Source: Mogibacterium timidum ATCC 33093 (GTDB lineage: Bacteria; Bacillota; Clostridia; Peptostreptococcales; Anaerovoracaceae). Taken from it: 64,000 bases of DNA. How positions within the stretch are numbered: the stretch's first letter is position 1; each line of letters begins with the position of its first letter. The position numbers and the translations under genes are program-made. The stretch is taken from assembly GCF_000525775.1 (NCBI RefSeq), contig NZ_JALU01000020.1, positions 1 through 64,000 of the forward strand, in the 5' to 3' direction. The notes beneath the pieces were generated by a model. The model did not search any database. It had not been told where the DNA came from and saw only the letters and a program-made list of their open reading frames with translations. Below, piece by piece: positions 16,520 to 25,954 of the stretch.

Positions 16520-18486
16520 TGACGTTCTCAATGGCCGGAAAGTTTGCTTTTCAGAATCTGAAGGCAAACAGATTGTTTGAAACTCCATTTGTATTATCTT
16601 TAGGTATAATGCTTATCATGTTTAACATCATGGCAAGCTTGATCAATAACGAATACGTTCAGACCAGACATGCAAGTCTTCCTACTGTTATCGCAATGGG
16701 AGCAGCGGTAGTTGGAATTTTTGCTTTAATCTTTGTGACATACACTACGAATTTCCTACTCAAAAGGCGAAACAAAGAGTTTGCATTGTACGCTATCCTG
16801 GGATTGGAAAAGAAACATATTCGAAAAATCATCAGCATAGAATTTTTCGTGCTGTTTGCTATAATTGCATTTATCGGAATTGTGGGCGGCTACGTATTTG
16901 GGCAGCTTACATTTCTCGGACTTAATCATCTGATGCACGATGTTTCGGGAAGACCTATGGACTATCCTTTCAGTGTCGCGGCCATGCTTATAACCCTGAT
17001 AATTGCAGTAGTACTATATGTAATTACGGTTCTGCGCAGCAGCTATAGGATCTATTTGACTACTCCGATTCAGCTGCTTGGTAAACAGCATAGTGGAGAA
17101 GGTGAACCGAAATCCAGAGTGTTTATTTCACTTCTGGGATTTGCAGCATTGGCAGGAGGGTATACCATTGCCTTAGTGACAAAAGGAGCTGTATCATCCT
17201 TATTATACTTTTTCGTTGCTGCCTTGCTGGTTATGCTTGCGACATATCTTCTGTACGTGTCATTTTCAGTTATAATTTTGAAGTCGCAAAAGAAAAAAAA
17301 GAGCTACTTTAAACCGACGCGATTCTTAGGCACCAGCGGACTCCTATATCGAATGAAGAGTAATGCTGTGTCACTGGCAAGTATCTCGATTATGAGTGTA
17401 GGTATTATAATTACCCTGTCCGCTACTGCAACAATGTATTCGAATGTTCAATCGATGGCGGAAAATGTACTTCCGAGAGAGTATCAGATTAACAGTAATG
17501 TGCCTTTGAACGAAAATAATTATAAAGATGTTTCCAAAGCGCTTGCTGAAAGAGTTAGGAAGACGGAAAGCGCCAATGCGCATATTTCGGATGAATTCGT
17601 AGGTTATAATATAATTGCAGCTACAATTAAAAAGGGTAATTCATTAAAAGAATATAATGGCTCCGGCGGTGTGCCCAGTTACGTTATGGTTTATGACCTG
17701 GACAGCTATAACGCAAGAACTCATCAAAATATTAAATTAAAGGATGACGAGATCCTTGTCTGCGCTAATATGAAGCGTTTGCTTGATATGGACAGTCTCA
17801 AAATAGGCGGACGCAAATTCAAGGTCAGAAAGATTGAAAATATAGTTCCGTCAAACTACGCTGCAGAGGTTTACGGTGTTATTGCAAAAGATTTTTCTAC
17901 AATGCAGTATATCAGCAGGTCGATAAGAACATTGAATATGAAAAAATCAAGGATGGAAGATTCAATCATAAACTGCAATGCGGATTGGAATGTTAAAGGT
18001 ATCTCGGACAAGGCCTATACGAAGGAGCTTAATAAGCTGAAGCAAGAAAAAGAATATGAAGTTGCTGTGAAATCCGAATATTTAAAATCTGTTTATGAGC
18101 TGAACGGAGGTTTTCTCTTCCTTGGAGTTATAATCGGGCTAATATTCCTGACAGGTACTATCCTTGTAATTTACTATAAACAGGTAAGCGAGGGCTATGA
18201 GGATCGGGAGAAATATCAGATAATGAAAAAAATCGGTCTTTCTGATGAGCTGATTAAGAAGACCGGTGCGTCTCAGATAGTATGGATGTTCTTTGCTCCG
18301 CTCGCAGTTGCAATTATCCATTCTGTGGTTGCATCAAAGATAGTATATCAATTACTGGGACTGTTTGGCGTAAACAGCTTCGTGCAATACGGAACCTTAT
18401 TCGGCATAGTAATTGCAATGTTCTTCGCAGTTTACTTTGTAATTTTCAAATTTACATCGCGCAGATATTATAAGATTGTACATTAA
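16519..18486 (+). CDS. ABC transporter permease, BceB-like (FtsX domains)
   Basis: A 655-aa permease with the ten-helix Bce layout: an FtsX module in the first third, a large extracellular domain (about residues 310-520) between later helices, and a C-terminal FtsX module. The extracellular domain is the specificity part that binds antibiotic-lipid complexes and the kinase. Typical Bce length is 620-670 aa. It closes the regulator-kinase-ATPase-permease module. Which peptide antibiotic is recognised cannot be told. Confidence 0.9.
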   Translation: MTFSMAGKFAFQNLKANRLFETPFVLSLGIMLIMFNIMASLINNEYVQTRHASLPTVIAMGAAVVGIFALIFVTYTTNFLLKRRNKEFALYAILGLEKKHIRKIISIEFFVLFAIIAFIGIVGGYVFGQLTFLGLNHLMHDVSGRPMDYPFSVAAMLITLIIAVVLYVITVLRSSYRIYLTTPIQLLGKQHSGEGEPKSRVFISLLGFAALAGGYTIALVTKGAVSSLLYFFVAALLVMLATYLLYVSFSVIILKSQKKKKSYFKPTRFLGTSGLLYRMKSNAVSLASISIMSVGIIITLSATATMYSNVQSMAENVLPREYQINSNVPLNENNYKDVSKALAERVRKTESANAHISDEFVGYNIIAATIKKGNSLKEYNGSGGVPSYVMVYDLDSYNARTHQNIKLKDDEILVCANMKRLLDMDSLKIGGRKFKVRKIENIVPSNYAAEVYGVIAKDFSTMQYISRSIRTLNMKKSRMEDSIINCNADWNVKGISDKAYTKELNKLKQEKEYEVAVKSEYLKSVYELNGGFLFLGVIIGLIFLTGTILVIYYKQVSEGYEDREKYQIMKKIGLSDELIKKTGASQIVWMFFAPLAVAIIHSVVASKIVYQLLGLFGVNSFVQYGTLFGIVIAMFFAVYFVIFKFTSRRYYKIVH

Positions 18487-18600
18487 CCGGTAGCTATGAA
18501 TCCGGTGAATATACGAGCAAATTATCTGAATGAGAAATCTGCGATTTGAGCATGAAGAATACCAGTTGTTCAGAATACGGATATAGATTAAAATATCAAC

Positions 18601-18645
18601 AAATACCGCACCTGCATCATATCGATGAAGGTGCGGTATTTGTAT
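18601..18645. terminator. Strong terminator after the Bce-type module
   Basis: Perfect 13-bp stem (18601-18613 with 18629-18641) with a 15-nt loop followed by a short T-rich stretch. The gap 18487-18878 otherwise holds the repeat and palindrome listed separately. Confidence 0.7.
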
Positions 18646-18676
18646 AGCAGCAAACTGTCCTTTATATATAAATCCT

Positions 18677-18728
18677 GAGTATTTTTTGAGTATTTTTGAA
18701 TGTTTAAGAGTGTTTTTGAGTTTTTGTG
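18677..18728. repeat. Phased T-tract repeat upstream of the metal-uptake operon
   Basis: Five units of 10-11 bp, each beginning GAG or GAA and followed by a T run (starts at 18677, 18688, 18698, 18708 and 18718). T-tracts in phase with the DNA helix are known to bend DNA. It lies about 25 bp upstream of the candidate operator at 18751. Confidence 0.6.
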
Positions 18729-18750
18729 TAGCGTAATCATTAAATAAGTG

Positions 18751-18771
18751 TTGTATATGTTTCTATACAAT
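18751..18771. promoter_or_regulatory. Inverted repeat over a candidate -10 box (operator)
   Basis: TTGTATA and TATACAA in a perfect inverted repeat with a 6-nt centre (18751-18757, 18764-18770). The right arm contains TACAAT (18766-18771), a possible -10. It is the only palindrome close to the substrate-binding protein gene and could bind a metal-dependent repressor, though it is not an obvious Fur box. Confidence 0.45.
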
Positions 18772-18878
18772 TTATTGAACATAGCATAGGGCAGCTTACA
18801 GATCGGGATTATGTTACCCTAGGCTTGGGACTTTTACGGATGAGTTTATTATGACTAATGCAGAAAGGATATACGGAC

Positions 18879-19979
18879 ATGCAGAAAAATAATGGGATGA
18901 AGCTTGTGGTATTGATGTTGATGGTAGTCGTTATTGCAGCCGGTCTTAGCGCATGTAGCGGTAAAAATGGCAATGATAGCAAGACTCGTATAATCAAGGA
19001 TGGAGCAGGTCGTGAGGTTAAGGTTCCGAATAAGGTCAAGCGTGTTGTTTGCGTTGGCGTCGGATCCCTCAGATACACTTCATATATGGATGCTGCAGAT
19101 CTTGTTGTCGGAGTAGAGGATTATGAGAAGAAAGATAAGACTACGGCATTACCTTATAATTATGTCAATCATTCAAAGTTTGAAAAGCTGCCTGTAACGG
19201 GTACGAACGGAATTCCAAACACGGAGGCTATAGTTAAGGCAAATCCTCAGGTGATTGTTCTTAGTTCCTTCGCATCAGTTAACGCCGATGAACTATCTGA
19301 GAAAACCGGGATTCCGGTTGTAGTGATACCGGGAAGTGATACTACTCTTGATAAAAAAGCATATAAGACAATAGAAATTATGGGTAAGCTCTATGGAAAA
19401 GAGGACAGAGCCAATGAATTAAAGGAATACTTCGACGACGTTAAGAAGGACCTGAAGGATAGAACGAAGGGAATAAAAAACAAAAATAAACCGCTTGTTT
19501 ACGTCGGAGGTGTGTCCTTTAAAGGTCATCACGGATTTGAAGGGACCGAAGCTCTCTACGGACCATTAGAGTTGATAAGAGCAAATAACCTTGCAAATAC
19601 AACCGGGCAAAAGGGTGCATTTAATATGGACATTGAAAAAGTTGTGGCAGCAGATCCTGACATAATATTCTTGGATTTTAACGGAATACAGATTATTAAA
19701 CAGCAGTACAGGCAGAATAAGGGGCTATATGATAGTTTAAAGGCGGTAAAGAAAGGCAAGATATTCTCTCAGATTTCATTCCGTTACTGTGCTACTAATC
19801 TGGAGACATCAATAGCCGACTCTTACTATGCCGGATGTAAAGTATTCCCTAAGGAGTTTAAGGGCGTAGACTATGAGAAGAAGGCGAGAGAAGCTTTCAA
19901 AAAACTGTTAGGCAAGGATATCTACGATGATATGAAGGAGGAAGGATATGAATTCCGTTCTCTCAAGCTTGGAGAATAA
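18879..19979 (+). CDS. Metal-chelate ABC transporter substrate-binding lipoprotein (FecB/FepB type)
   Basis: A 366-aa lipoprotein: signal peptide with lipobox LSAC (cysteine about residue 26), then a two-lobed helical-backbone binding protein (segments KVKRVVCVGVGSLRY, VTGTNGIPNTEAIVKANPQVIV). This class binds siderophores, haem, cobalamin or other metal chelates. ATG at 18879 is chosen over 18858 because AAAGGAT (18863-18869) precedes it. It overlaps the permease gene by 32 bases. The FmdE protein at the end of the operon hints at a special metal or cofactor rather than a common siderophore (inference). Confidence 0.88.
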   Translation: MQKNNGMKLVVLMLMVVVIAAGLSACSGKNGNDSKTRIIKDGAGREVKVPNKVKRVVCVGVGSLRYTSYMDAADLVVGVEDYEKKDKTTALPYNYVNHSKFEKLPVTGTNGIPNTEAIVKANPQVIVLSSFASVNADELSEKTGIPVVVIPGSDTTLDKKAYKTIEIMGKLYGKEDRANELKEYFDDVKKDLKDRTKGIKNKNKPLVYVGGVSFKGHHGFEGTEALYGPLELIRANNLANTTGQKGAFNMDIEKVVAADPDIIFLDFNGIQIIKQQYRQNKGLYDSLKAVKKGKIFSQISFRYCATNLETSIADSYYAGCKVFPKEFKGVDYEKKAREAFKKLLGKDIYDDMKEEGYEFRSLKLGE

Positions 19980-21006
19980 TTGCTCATCAACCTCTTATAA
20001 CAGCAAGAAGAACTATTCGATCGGATTTCTTATAATTCTGGGAACAATTCTGATAATATTCGTATTTGTTTCTCTTAGGATTGGTCTTTATGACACTTCG
20101 GCTACTGAAATCCTGAAGGGGATTGTAGGAATATCAGATGACAACAGAATTAATCTCATTGTAAGAAATAATAGACTTCCAAGAATATGTACGGCACTTG
20201 TTTCCGGTGCAGGGCTCGGGCTTGTTGGCTGCATTCTTCAGGCAGTCCTGCACAATCCGCTTGCATCTCCTTCAACTCTCGGCGTATCACAAGGAGCGAC
20301 CTTTGGAGCTGCTGTTGCTATTGTAGTTGTTGGATTAGGTAACCACTCGATCATCGGGATAACCCTGCTTTCTTTCACCGGATCAGTTGCAGTTGCAGCT
20401 TTGATACTTGTGCTATCGAGATTTAGACAAATCTCTGCTGAGGGAATTGTGCTTGCCGGTGTGGCTATAAGTGCGATGCTGACAGGGGCAACGACTCTTA
20501 TACAGTATTTTGCAAATGACATTGAGTTAGCAACAATAGTTTTCTGGACATTTGGAGATCTTGGAAATACAACATGGTCAGATATTAGAAAAATAATGGT
20601 GATAGTATTATTATTGATTTTATTCAGCGTACTGCACCGCTGGGATTATAATGCATTATTAAGTGGCGAAGAAACTGCAATAAGCTTGGGTATCAATGTC
20701 AAAAGACTGACTTTAACCAGTATGATTATCTGTTGTCTAACGAGCTCTGTAATTGTATCAAATATAGGACTTGTAAATTTTATCGGCTTGATAGCACCAC
20801 ATATTGTGAGACTTGCAGTTGGAAACAATTATATTTATCTGATTCCGGGATCCACTATTGCAGGATCGTTAATTTTACTGTTAAGTGATCTCTTTGCAAG
20901 AATAGCTATCTCGCCGATAATATTGCCAATTGGTGCAATTACATCCTTCCTTGGAGGTCCGTTATTCCTCTTTCTGTTACTCAAAAGGGGGAGACGAAGA
21001 TGCTGA
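19948..21006 (+). CDS. FecCD-family ABC transporter permease
   Basis: A 352-aa permease with about ten membrane helices and FecCD motifs (NNRLPRICTALVSGAGLGLVG, SPSTLGVSQGA, GLIAPHIVRLAVG). It forms the homodimeric channel of a type II importer. Start ATG at 19948, inside the end of the binding protein gene, is preceded by AAGGAGGAAGG. A cytosolic N-terminal extension of about 20 residues is present. Confidence 0.92.
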   Translation: MNSVLSSLENNCSSTSYNSKKNYSIGFLIILGTILIIFVFVSLRIGLYDTSATEILKGIVGISDDNRINLIVRNNRLPRICTALVSGAGLGLVGCILQAVLHNPLASPSTLGVSQGATFGAAVAIVVVGLGNHSIIGITLLSFTGSVAVAALILVLSRFRQISAEGIVLAGVAISAMLTGATTLIQYFANDIELATIVFWTFGDLGNTTWSDIRKIMVIVLLLILFSVLHRWDYNALLSGEETAISLGINVKRLTLTSMIICCLTSSVIVSNIGLVNFIGLIAPHIVRLAVGNNYIYLIPGSTIAGSLILLLSDLFARIAISPIILPIGAITSFLGGPLFLFLLLKRGRRRC

Positions 21007-21752
21007 AAATAGACAATCTGTACTTTCATTACAAATGTGGAAGGGAGATTTTGCATGATGTCGGATTTTCGGTTAATCCCGGGCAATTCAAGGCAATTCT
21101 GGGGAATAACGGTGTCGGTAAAAGTACCTTGCTCAAATGTCTTAATCATATTCTCAGACCTGAGAAAGGTTCAGTCCAATTACATGATGAAAATATTTTA
21201 GAGATGTGCAATCGTGATGTTGCAAGACGCATTGCCTTCGTGTCACAAAGTGTTCCAAGTACGGAGGTTACGGTTCATGATTTTGTGATGCTGGGAAGAA
21301 GACCATATATGAAATGGAGCTTTACAGAGGAAGATCATAATATCATTCATTCGGCTATGAACAGGCTCGGGATAGAACACTTGAAGGGATGCTTTATTTC
21401 GGAGTTATCCGGAGGAGAACGCCAGAAGGTTATGTTGGCGAGAGCCCTTTCGCAGCAGCCCGAGGTGCTTCTGCTTGACGAACCGACCAGCTCTCTTGAT
21501 CTTGCCAACCAACATCACGTTCTAAAGCTTGTCAGAGAGCTCTGTGATAAGGACAGCTTCGCCGCAGTTATTGTCATTCACGATATTAACCTGGCGCTAA
21601 GATATTGTGATTCTTTTCTGCTGCTCAAAGACGGAGAAGTATATGCTGATGGCGGAATTGAAGTACTTAAAGCAGATCACCTAAAAGCTGTGTATGGAAT
21701 CGACGCGGAAATAGTCGAGGTAAGAGGTCACAAAATTATATTGATGGACTAG
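21000..21752 (+). CDS. Iron/cobalamin-type ABC transporter ATP-binding protein (FecE type)
   Basis: A 250-aa ATPase with Walker A LGNNGVGKST (about residues 34-43), signature LSGGERQKVMLARA and Walker B LLLDEPTSSLD. Overlaps the permease gene by 7 bases and is preceded by GGGGGAG. It completes the three-part importer. Confidence 0.93.
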   Translation: MLKIDNLYFHYKCGREILHDVGFSVNPGQFKAILGNNGVGKSTLLKCLNHILRPEKGSVQLHDENILEMCNRDVARRIAFVSQSVPSTEVTVHDFVMLGRRPYMKWSFTEEDHNIIHSAMNRLGIEHLKGCFISELSGGERQKVMLARALSQQPEVLLLDEPTSSLDLANQHHVLKLVRELCDKDSFAAVIVIHDINLALRYCDSFLLLKDGEVYADGGIEVLKADHLKAVYGIDAEIVEVRGHKIILMD

Positions 21753-21827
21753 ATTTATAGGAGATAAATCAAACGGATTTATAAGGAATGTTGTATAACA
21801 CAAGTTTTTGTTGACAAGGAGGTTGAC

Positions 21828-22349
21828 ATGAAAACATGGGAAGACTGTGTAGCCTTTCATGGGCATGAATGTGGGGGCTTGACGATAGGATACAAAGCAT
21901 CACTTTACGCGATCGAATTACTGGATATTAAATTCTCCGAGGATGAAGAATTAGTGTGTATTTCAGAGAACGATGCCTGCGGAGTAGATGCTATTCAGAC
22001 GATGCTCGGGTGCAGCATCGGAAAAGGAAATCTGCTTTTTCACATGAGAGGAAAGCAAGCTTTCTCCTTTTACAATAGGACAAGCAATAGAGCTATAAGG
22101 TTGGTACTAAAGGATAAACCGGATGGAATGACTAGAGCTGAATCGTTTGAATATTATCAGCGATCCGAACCTCGTGATATGTTTGATGTTAAGAAACCTC
22201 ACATCGCTGTTCCTGATCGTGCAAAAATCTTTGAGTCGTATACATGCGAGTGCTGCGGGGAAGTAACGGGGGCAAATTGGATAAGGCTCGAAGGCGGCAA
22301 GAAGCTATGCTTGGATTGCTGCGATAAATACAATAGATTTGATGTGTGA
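21828..22349 (+). CDS. FmdE-family protein with C-terminal zinc ribbon
   Basis: A 173-aa protein with the FmdE signature FHGHECGGLTIGYKAS (residues 9-24) and DACGVDAIQTMLGC further on, holding His and Cys that bind metal. The C-terminus carries two CxxC knuckles (CECCGE and CLDCC). The family is named from a molybdenum formylmethanofuran dehydrogenase subunit, but most bacterial members sit beside metal transport genes and have no proven role. Here it follows an importer operon by 75 bp and probably handles the imported metal or chelate. AAGGAGG precedes the start; a terminator follows. Confidence 0.85.
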   Translation: MKTWEDCVAFHGHECGGLTIGYKASLYAIELLDIKFSEDEELVCISENDACGVDAIQTMLGCSIGKGNLLFHMRGKQAFSFYNRTSNRAIRLVLKDKPDGMTRAESFEYYQRSEPRDMFDVKKPHIAVPDRAKIFESYTCECCGEVTGANWIRLEGGKKLCLDCCDKYNRFDV

Positions 22350-22370
22350 GTGAACTGCGTTCGGAGATCA

Positions 22371-22408
22371 ACCTGCCTTTTGCTAATCAGGCGATGGCAG
22401 GTGTTTTT
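22371..22408 (+). terminator. Terminator after the FmdE gene
   Basis: Perfect 7-bp GC-rich stem (22371-22377 with 22396-22402) followed by GTTTTTAA. Confidence 0.75.
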
Positions 22409-22431
22409 AATGAATTAACTGTTAATATTCC

Positions 22432-22460
22432 TTGCTACTATCAACCATGTGCATTACAAT
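22432..22460 (+). promoter_or_regulatory. Promoter of the folate operon
   Basis: TTGCTA (22432-22437), 17-nt spacer, TACAAT (22455-22460), 34 bp before folC. No tetrahydrofolate riboswitch was recognised in the short leader. Confidence 0.65.
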
Positions 22461-22494
22461 AAGGTCGTATGATTAACTAAGATAGGAGCAATAA

Positions 22495-23790
22495 ATGAAT
22501 TACAAAGAGTCAAGAGTATATCTGGACGAGCTGTCCGGATACGGAAGTGTACTTGGCCTGGACAGCATGCGGGAACTACTCCATAGGTTGGGTGATCCAC
22601 AGGACGAGCTAAGGTTTATACACGTCGCGGGCACCAACGGTAAGGGATCGCTTCTCTCGTATCTATCCAACATTCTAATTCAAGCAGGATACACCACGGG
22701 GAGCTACTATTCTCCGTGGCTTTTTGAGTATGGCGAACAATTTCAGGTGAATGGTCACCATATCGGCGAAAAGGAACTGGCAAGGTGTACAACCGAGCTT
22801 GCAGCTGAGATTAGACATATGGAGGAAGATGGACTCAGATCTCCAACGTTGTTCGAGGTAGAGACAGCGTTAGCTATGCTGTATTTTAGAGCATCCAAAT
22901 GTGATTATGTGGTACTTGAAACCGGTCTCGGCGGCCGCGAAGACGCTACGAATGTTGTAACCACGACGGTGATTGAGGTAATCACGCCAATATCGATGGA
23001 TCATATGGCAATCCTGGGTGATACAATCGCAGAGATTGCTGTCGAAAAGGCCGGAATAATCAAGCCTAACACTATTGTTGTCAGCGCCAAGCAGCACATA
23101 GATGCCGAGAAGGTGTTATCTGAACGATGCAAGTCTTTAGGCTGTGAGCTTAGGACGGTTGCGGACACTGAAATCAAAGTGTGCTCGTTAGGGCTAAGAG
23201 ATCAGAGCTTTGAATACAGAGACTGGCATGATGTGCATATTTCACTGGCCGGTACGTATCAGTTTAAGAATGCGTCCCTTGCTATTATGGCTACTGAGGC
23301 GCTAAGAGACAAAGGCTGCGATATATCGGATCAGGCGGTATATGCCGGATTAAAAGCCGCTCGCTGGGTAGGGAGATTTACGCAAATTGCAGAGGCCCCT
23401 GCAGTGATAATAGATGGAGCTCATAATGATGGAGCTGCGATAGCGCTGGAGGATTCCGTACAGCAATATTTTGGAGATAAAAAAGTAATACTGGTTATTG
23501 GAATATTTAAGGACAAGGAATATGAGAGTGTGCTTGCACATCTGGTGCCACTTGCCAAGCAGGTTATAACAATTGAAACGCCTAACAGCGACCGGGCATT
23601 ACCGGCAGATGTGCTAATGGAGAAAGCGTTTCGGTATTCGGAATATGTCGAGGCGGCGGAAAGTATTTGCAAGGGCATGGAGGCCGCGCACAGCTATGCG
23701 TTACAGGATGATGTAATCCTGGTGTGCGGATCGCTGTCGTTCCTTGGCGATGTGAAGCAGTTTGTAGATAGAAGGAGAAATAATGGATAA
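22495..23790 (+). CDS. folC: Folylpolyglutamate synthase / dihydrofolate synthase
   Basis: A 431-aa Mur-ligase-type enzyme. The ATP loop is [11 protein letters not shown] (about residues 45-55), with the folate-binding segment [17 protein letters not shown] and the C-terminal domain after about residue 300. It adds glutamate to dihydropteroate and to reduced folates in the cytosol. AGGAGC precedes ATG. It is first in the folate operon and overlaps folE by 8 bases. Confidence 0.92.
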   Translation: MNYKESRVYLDELSGYGSVLGLDSMRELLHRLGDPQDELRFIHVAGTNGKGSLLSYLSNILIQAGYTTGSYYSPWLFEYGEQFQVNGHHIGEKELARCTTELAAEIRHMEEDGLRSPTLFEVETALAMLYFRASKCDYVVLETGLGGREDATNVVTTTVIEVITPISMDHMAILGDTIAEIAVEKAGIIKPNTIVVSAKQHIDAEKVLSERCKSLGCELRTVADTEIKVCSLGLRDQSFEYRDWHDVHISLAGTYQFKNASLAIMATEALRDKGCDISDQAVYAGLKAARWVGRFTQIAEAPAVIIDGAHNDGAAIALEDSVQQYFGDKKVILVIGIFKDKEYESVLAHLVPLAKQVITIETPNSDRALPADVLMEKAFRYSEYVEAAESICKGMEAAHSYALQDDVILVCGSLSFLGDVKQFVDRRRNNG

Positions 23791-24340
23791 AGACAAGATT
23801 ATTGAAGGCGTCAAGCTCATACTCGAAGGGATTGGCGAAGATCCGGTCAGAGAGGGATTAATCGAGACCCCTGAACGAGTCGCAAAGATGTATGAAGAGC
23901 TGGTGTGTGGGTATAACGATTCAGCCGGTACACATCTTGAAAAACGCTTTGCCGTTGAAAATAACGATATTGTGATGGAAAAGGACATAGAGTTCTATTC
24001 GCTGTGTGAGCACCACATTCTACCGTTTTATGGACGCGCTGCAATCGCATATATTCCGAACGGAGAGGTTATCGGGCTCAGCAAGATGGCCAGAACGGTC
24101 GAGGTATTTGCCAAGAGACTGCAGCTGCAGGAGCGACTGACGGCGCAGATTGCAGATGCTTTTATGAATGAGCTGAAGCCAAAGGGTGTGATGGTTCTCA
24201 TTGAAGCAGAGCACATGTGTATGACTATGCGCGGCATCAAGAAGCCGGGAACCAAGACGGTAACATCAATAGCTCGAGGTGCATTTGACGGCAATGAGCA
24301 GCTACAGAACAAATTCTTTAGGATGCTGGAGAGAAGATAG
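23783..24340 (+). CDS. folE: GTP cyclohydrolase I
   Basis: A 185-aa enzyme that opens the GTP imidazole ring to form dihydroneopterin triphosphate, the first step of folate synthesis. Zinc ligands are visible in [13 protein letters not shown] and in the later [17 protein letters not shown] segment. Length is standard for the short bacterial form. The start overlaps folC and GAAGGAG lies upstream. Confidence 0.95.
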   Translation: MDKDKIIEGVKLILEGIGEDPVREGLIETPERVAKMYEELVCGYNDSAGTHLEKRFAVENNDIVMEKDIEFYSLCEHHILPFYGRAAIAYIPNGEVIGLSKMARTVEVFAKRLQLQERLTAQIADAFMNELKPKGVMVLIEAEHMCMTMRGIKKPGTKTVTSIARGAFDGNEQLQNKFFRMLERR

Positions 24341-24342
24341 CT

Positions 24343-24924
24343 ATGGCATATAGCACAGATTTCATAGAACCATATATGGATGTGACAGCTCCAAATGAGG
24401 AGCACGATGCAGCTCCATGTATACCGGAGAGTATGGCGAGACTTGAAGCAATCTATCGTGATGAGATGTGGCTCAGCTGCATGGCCGAGATAGAAGCTGC
24501 AGAGGATGAGCGCAGGTACTGCAAACACGATATATCTCATTTGATGGATGTTGCTCGCATCGCATACATATACTCTCTGGAAGAGGACTTAAAGCTGGCC
24601 AGGGATGTGATTTACGCTGCCGCTCTGCTGCATGATATTGGCAGGAGCGCCGAGTATCGCTCGGGGGTATCTCACGATGAGGCGGGAGCGATAGCTGCCG
24701 CTGAGATACTAAGCAGGTCACATTTCACGGAGAATGAGCGTGCAGCTATTATAAATTCAATTCGCAATCACCGCGGCAGCAATTGCGTTTCGGAGGATTC
24801 GTCAAATGCTTTGCAGGTGATCATAAAGAGAGCAGACAAACAGTCAAGGCTTTGCTTTGCCTGTGAAGCCTCGGAAACCTGCAACTGGTCGGAGGAAAAG
24901 AAGAATCACAGCATCGAATATTGA
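24343..24924 (+). CDS. HD-domain phosphohydrolase within the folate operon
   Basis: A 193-aa protein with an HD metal-dependent phosphohydrolase core: H in CKHDISHLMDVARI, the HD pair in ALLHDIGRSAEY, and a later NHRG. The C-terminus has three cysteines (CFACEASETC). It starts two bases after folE and before folP. Its position suggests that it removes phosphate from a pterin intermediate, a step that needs a phosphatase and has no gene elsewhere in this operon (inference). A general nucleotide phosphohydrolase is the alternative. Confidence 0.8.
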   Translation: MAYSTDFIEPYMDVTAPNEEHDAAPCIPESMARLEAIYRDEMWLSCMAEIEAAEDERRYCKHDISHLMDVARIAYIYSLEEDLKLARDVIYAAALLHDIGRSAEYRSGVSHDEAGAIAAAEILSRSHFTENERAAIINSIRNHRGSNCVSEDSSNALQVIIKRADKQSRLCFACEASETCNWSEEKKNHSIEY

Positions 24925-25033
24925 TACACCTTGATAAACTGTTAAGGTTGTTGCGATACAGATAAATGTGCTCTCGGTATAAATGGTAAGTATCCGTAAT
25001 ACAGATATGGCACTTGAACAATTTCATAAAGTT

Positions 25034-25068
25034 AAGAATGGTTGAGGATTAATAAGAATGGTTGAGGA
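25034..25068 (+). repeat. Tandem repeat duplicating the folP ribosome-binding region
   Basis: AAGAATGGTTGAGGA occurs twice (25034-25048, 25054-25068) with a 20-bp period. The second copy provides the GAGG just before the folP ATG at 25074. Confidence 0.7.
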
Positions 25069-25073
25069 ATAAA

Positions 25074-25886
25074 ATGAGAATCGGCAATAAGAATTTTGAC
25101 CTTGAAAATGACTGCTACATCATGGGAATACTTAATTTCACCCCTGATTCATTCTCGGATGGCGGCAGATGGAATGACATGGACAGCGCACTGCATCATG
25201 TAGCCGAGATGATTCGTGACGGAGCGGCTATAATTGACATAGGAGGAGAGTCAACCAGGCCGGGACATATCCGGATAACTGAAGATGAGGAAATTGCAAG
25301 GATTATTCCCGTTATTGAGGCTGTGAAGGAACGCTTTGACATCCCTGTTTCCATCGATAGCTACAAGGGCTCCGTTGTAGAAGCTGCGCTTGCTGCGGGT
25401 GCAGATATGGTTAACGATATCTGGGGCTTCAAATATGATGAGACAGTTGCAGCTGCAACTGCCAAGTATGAGGTGCCGGTTTGTCTTATGCACAATAGAG
25501 ATGATAAGGTGTATGGGGATTTTGTATCAGAGTGGTTGGATGATATGAGTGGTTGTATCGAAATCGCTAAATCGCATGGAGTCAGCGTGAACAGAATTAT
25601 TATGGATCCCGGATTTGGCTTCGGCAAGCTGCCGGAGCACAACCTGATGGCTATGCACCATCTGGATAGGATGCAGGAGCTTGGGATGCCGGTGCTGCTG
25701 GGCACTTCGAGAAAGTCGACGCTTGGACTCATACTGGATTTGCCGGTGGACCAGCGCATAGAGGCTACTGTGGCAACTACGGTATACGGTGTCGCGCAGG
25801 GGGCATCGATATTTAGAGTACACGATGTTAAGGAGAACTACCGTGCGATGAAGACTATGCAGGCTATCCTGCGTGAACACATATAG
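25074..25886 (+). CDS. folP: Dihydropteroate synthase
   Basis: A 270-aa TIM-barrel enzyme joining pterin diphosphate and p-aminobenzoate, the sulfonamide target. Signatures MGILNFTPDSFSDGG (about residues 18-32), IDIGGESTRPG, GFGFGKLPEHN and LGTSRKSTLG are intact. ATG at 25074 is chosen since GAGG of the second repeat copy lies ahead; the frame is open from a TTG at 25062. It is separated from the HD gene by 149 bp that contain the tandem repeat but no terminator. Confidence 0.94.
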   Translation: MRIGNKNFDLENDCYIMGILNFTPDSFSDGGRWNDMDSALHHVAEMIRDGAAIIDIGGESTRPGHIRITEDEEIARIIPVIEAVKERFDIPVSIDSYKGSVVEAALAAGADMVNDIWGFKYDETVAAATAKYEVPVCLMHNRDDKVYGDFVSEWLDDMSGCIEIAKSHGVSVNRIIMDPGFGFGKLPEHNLMAMHHLDRMQELGMPVLLGTSRKSTLGLILDLPVDQRIEATVATTVYGVAQGASIFRVHDVKENYRAMKTMQAILREHI

Positions 25887-25954
25887 TATGCAGTGATGCG
25901 GCGCTTCCAAATCTATTGCCGTGTCAGATGAATGTACCCCAGGAGATGTGAGAG

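Noticed and set aside
22350-22494. Possible tetrahydrofolate riboswitch ahead of folC
   Set aside because: The sequence is filled by a terminator and a standard promoter; the leader left is about 30 nt.
24028-24540. 170-codon minus-strand frame opposite folE
   Set aside because: Lies wholly antisense to folE and the HD gene, which have clear motifs; composition is shadow-like.
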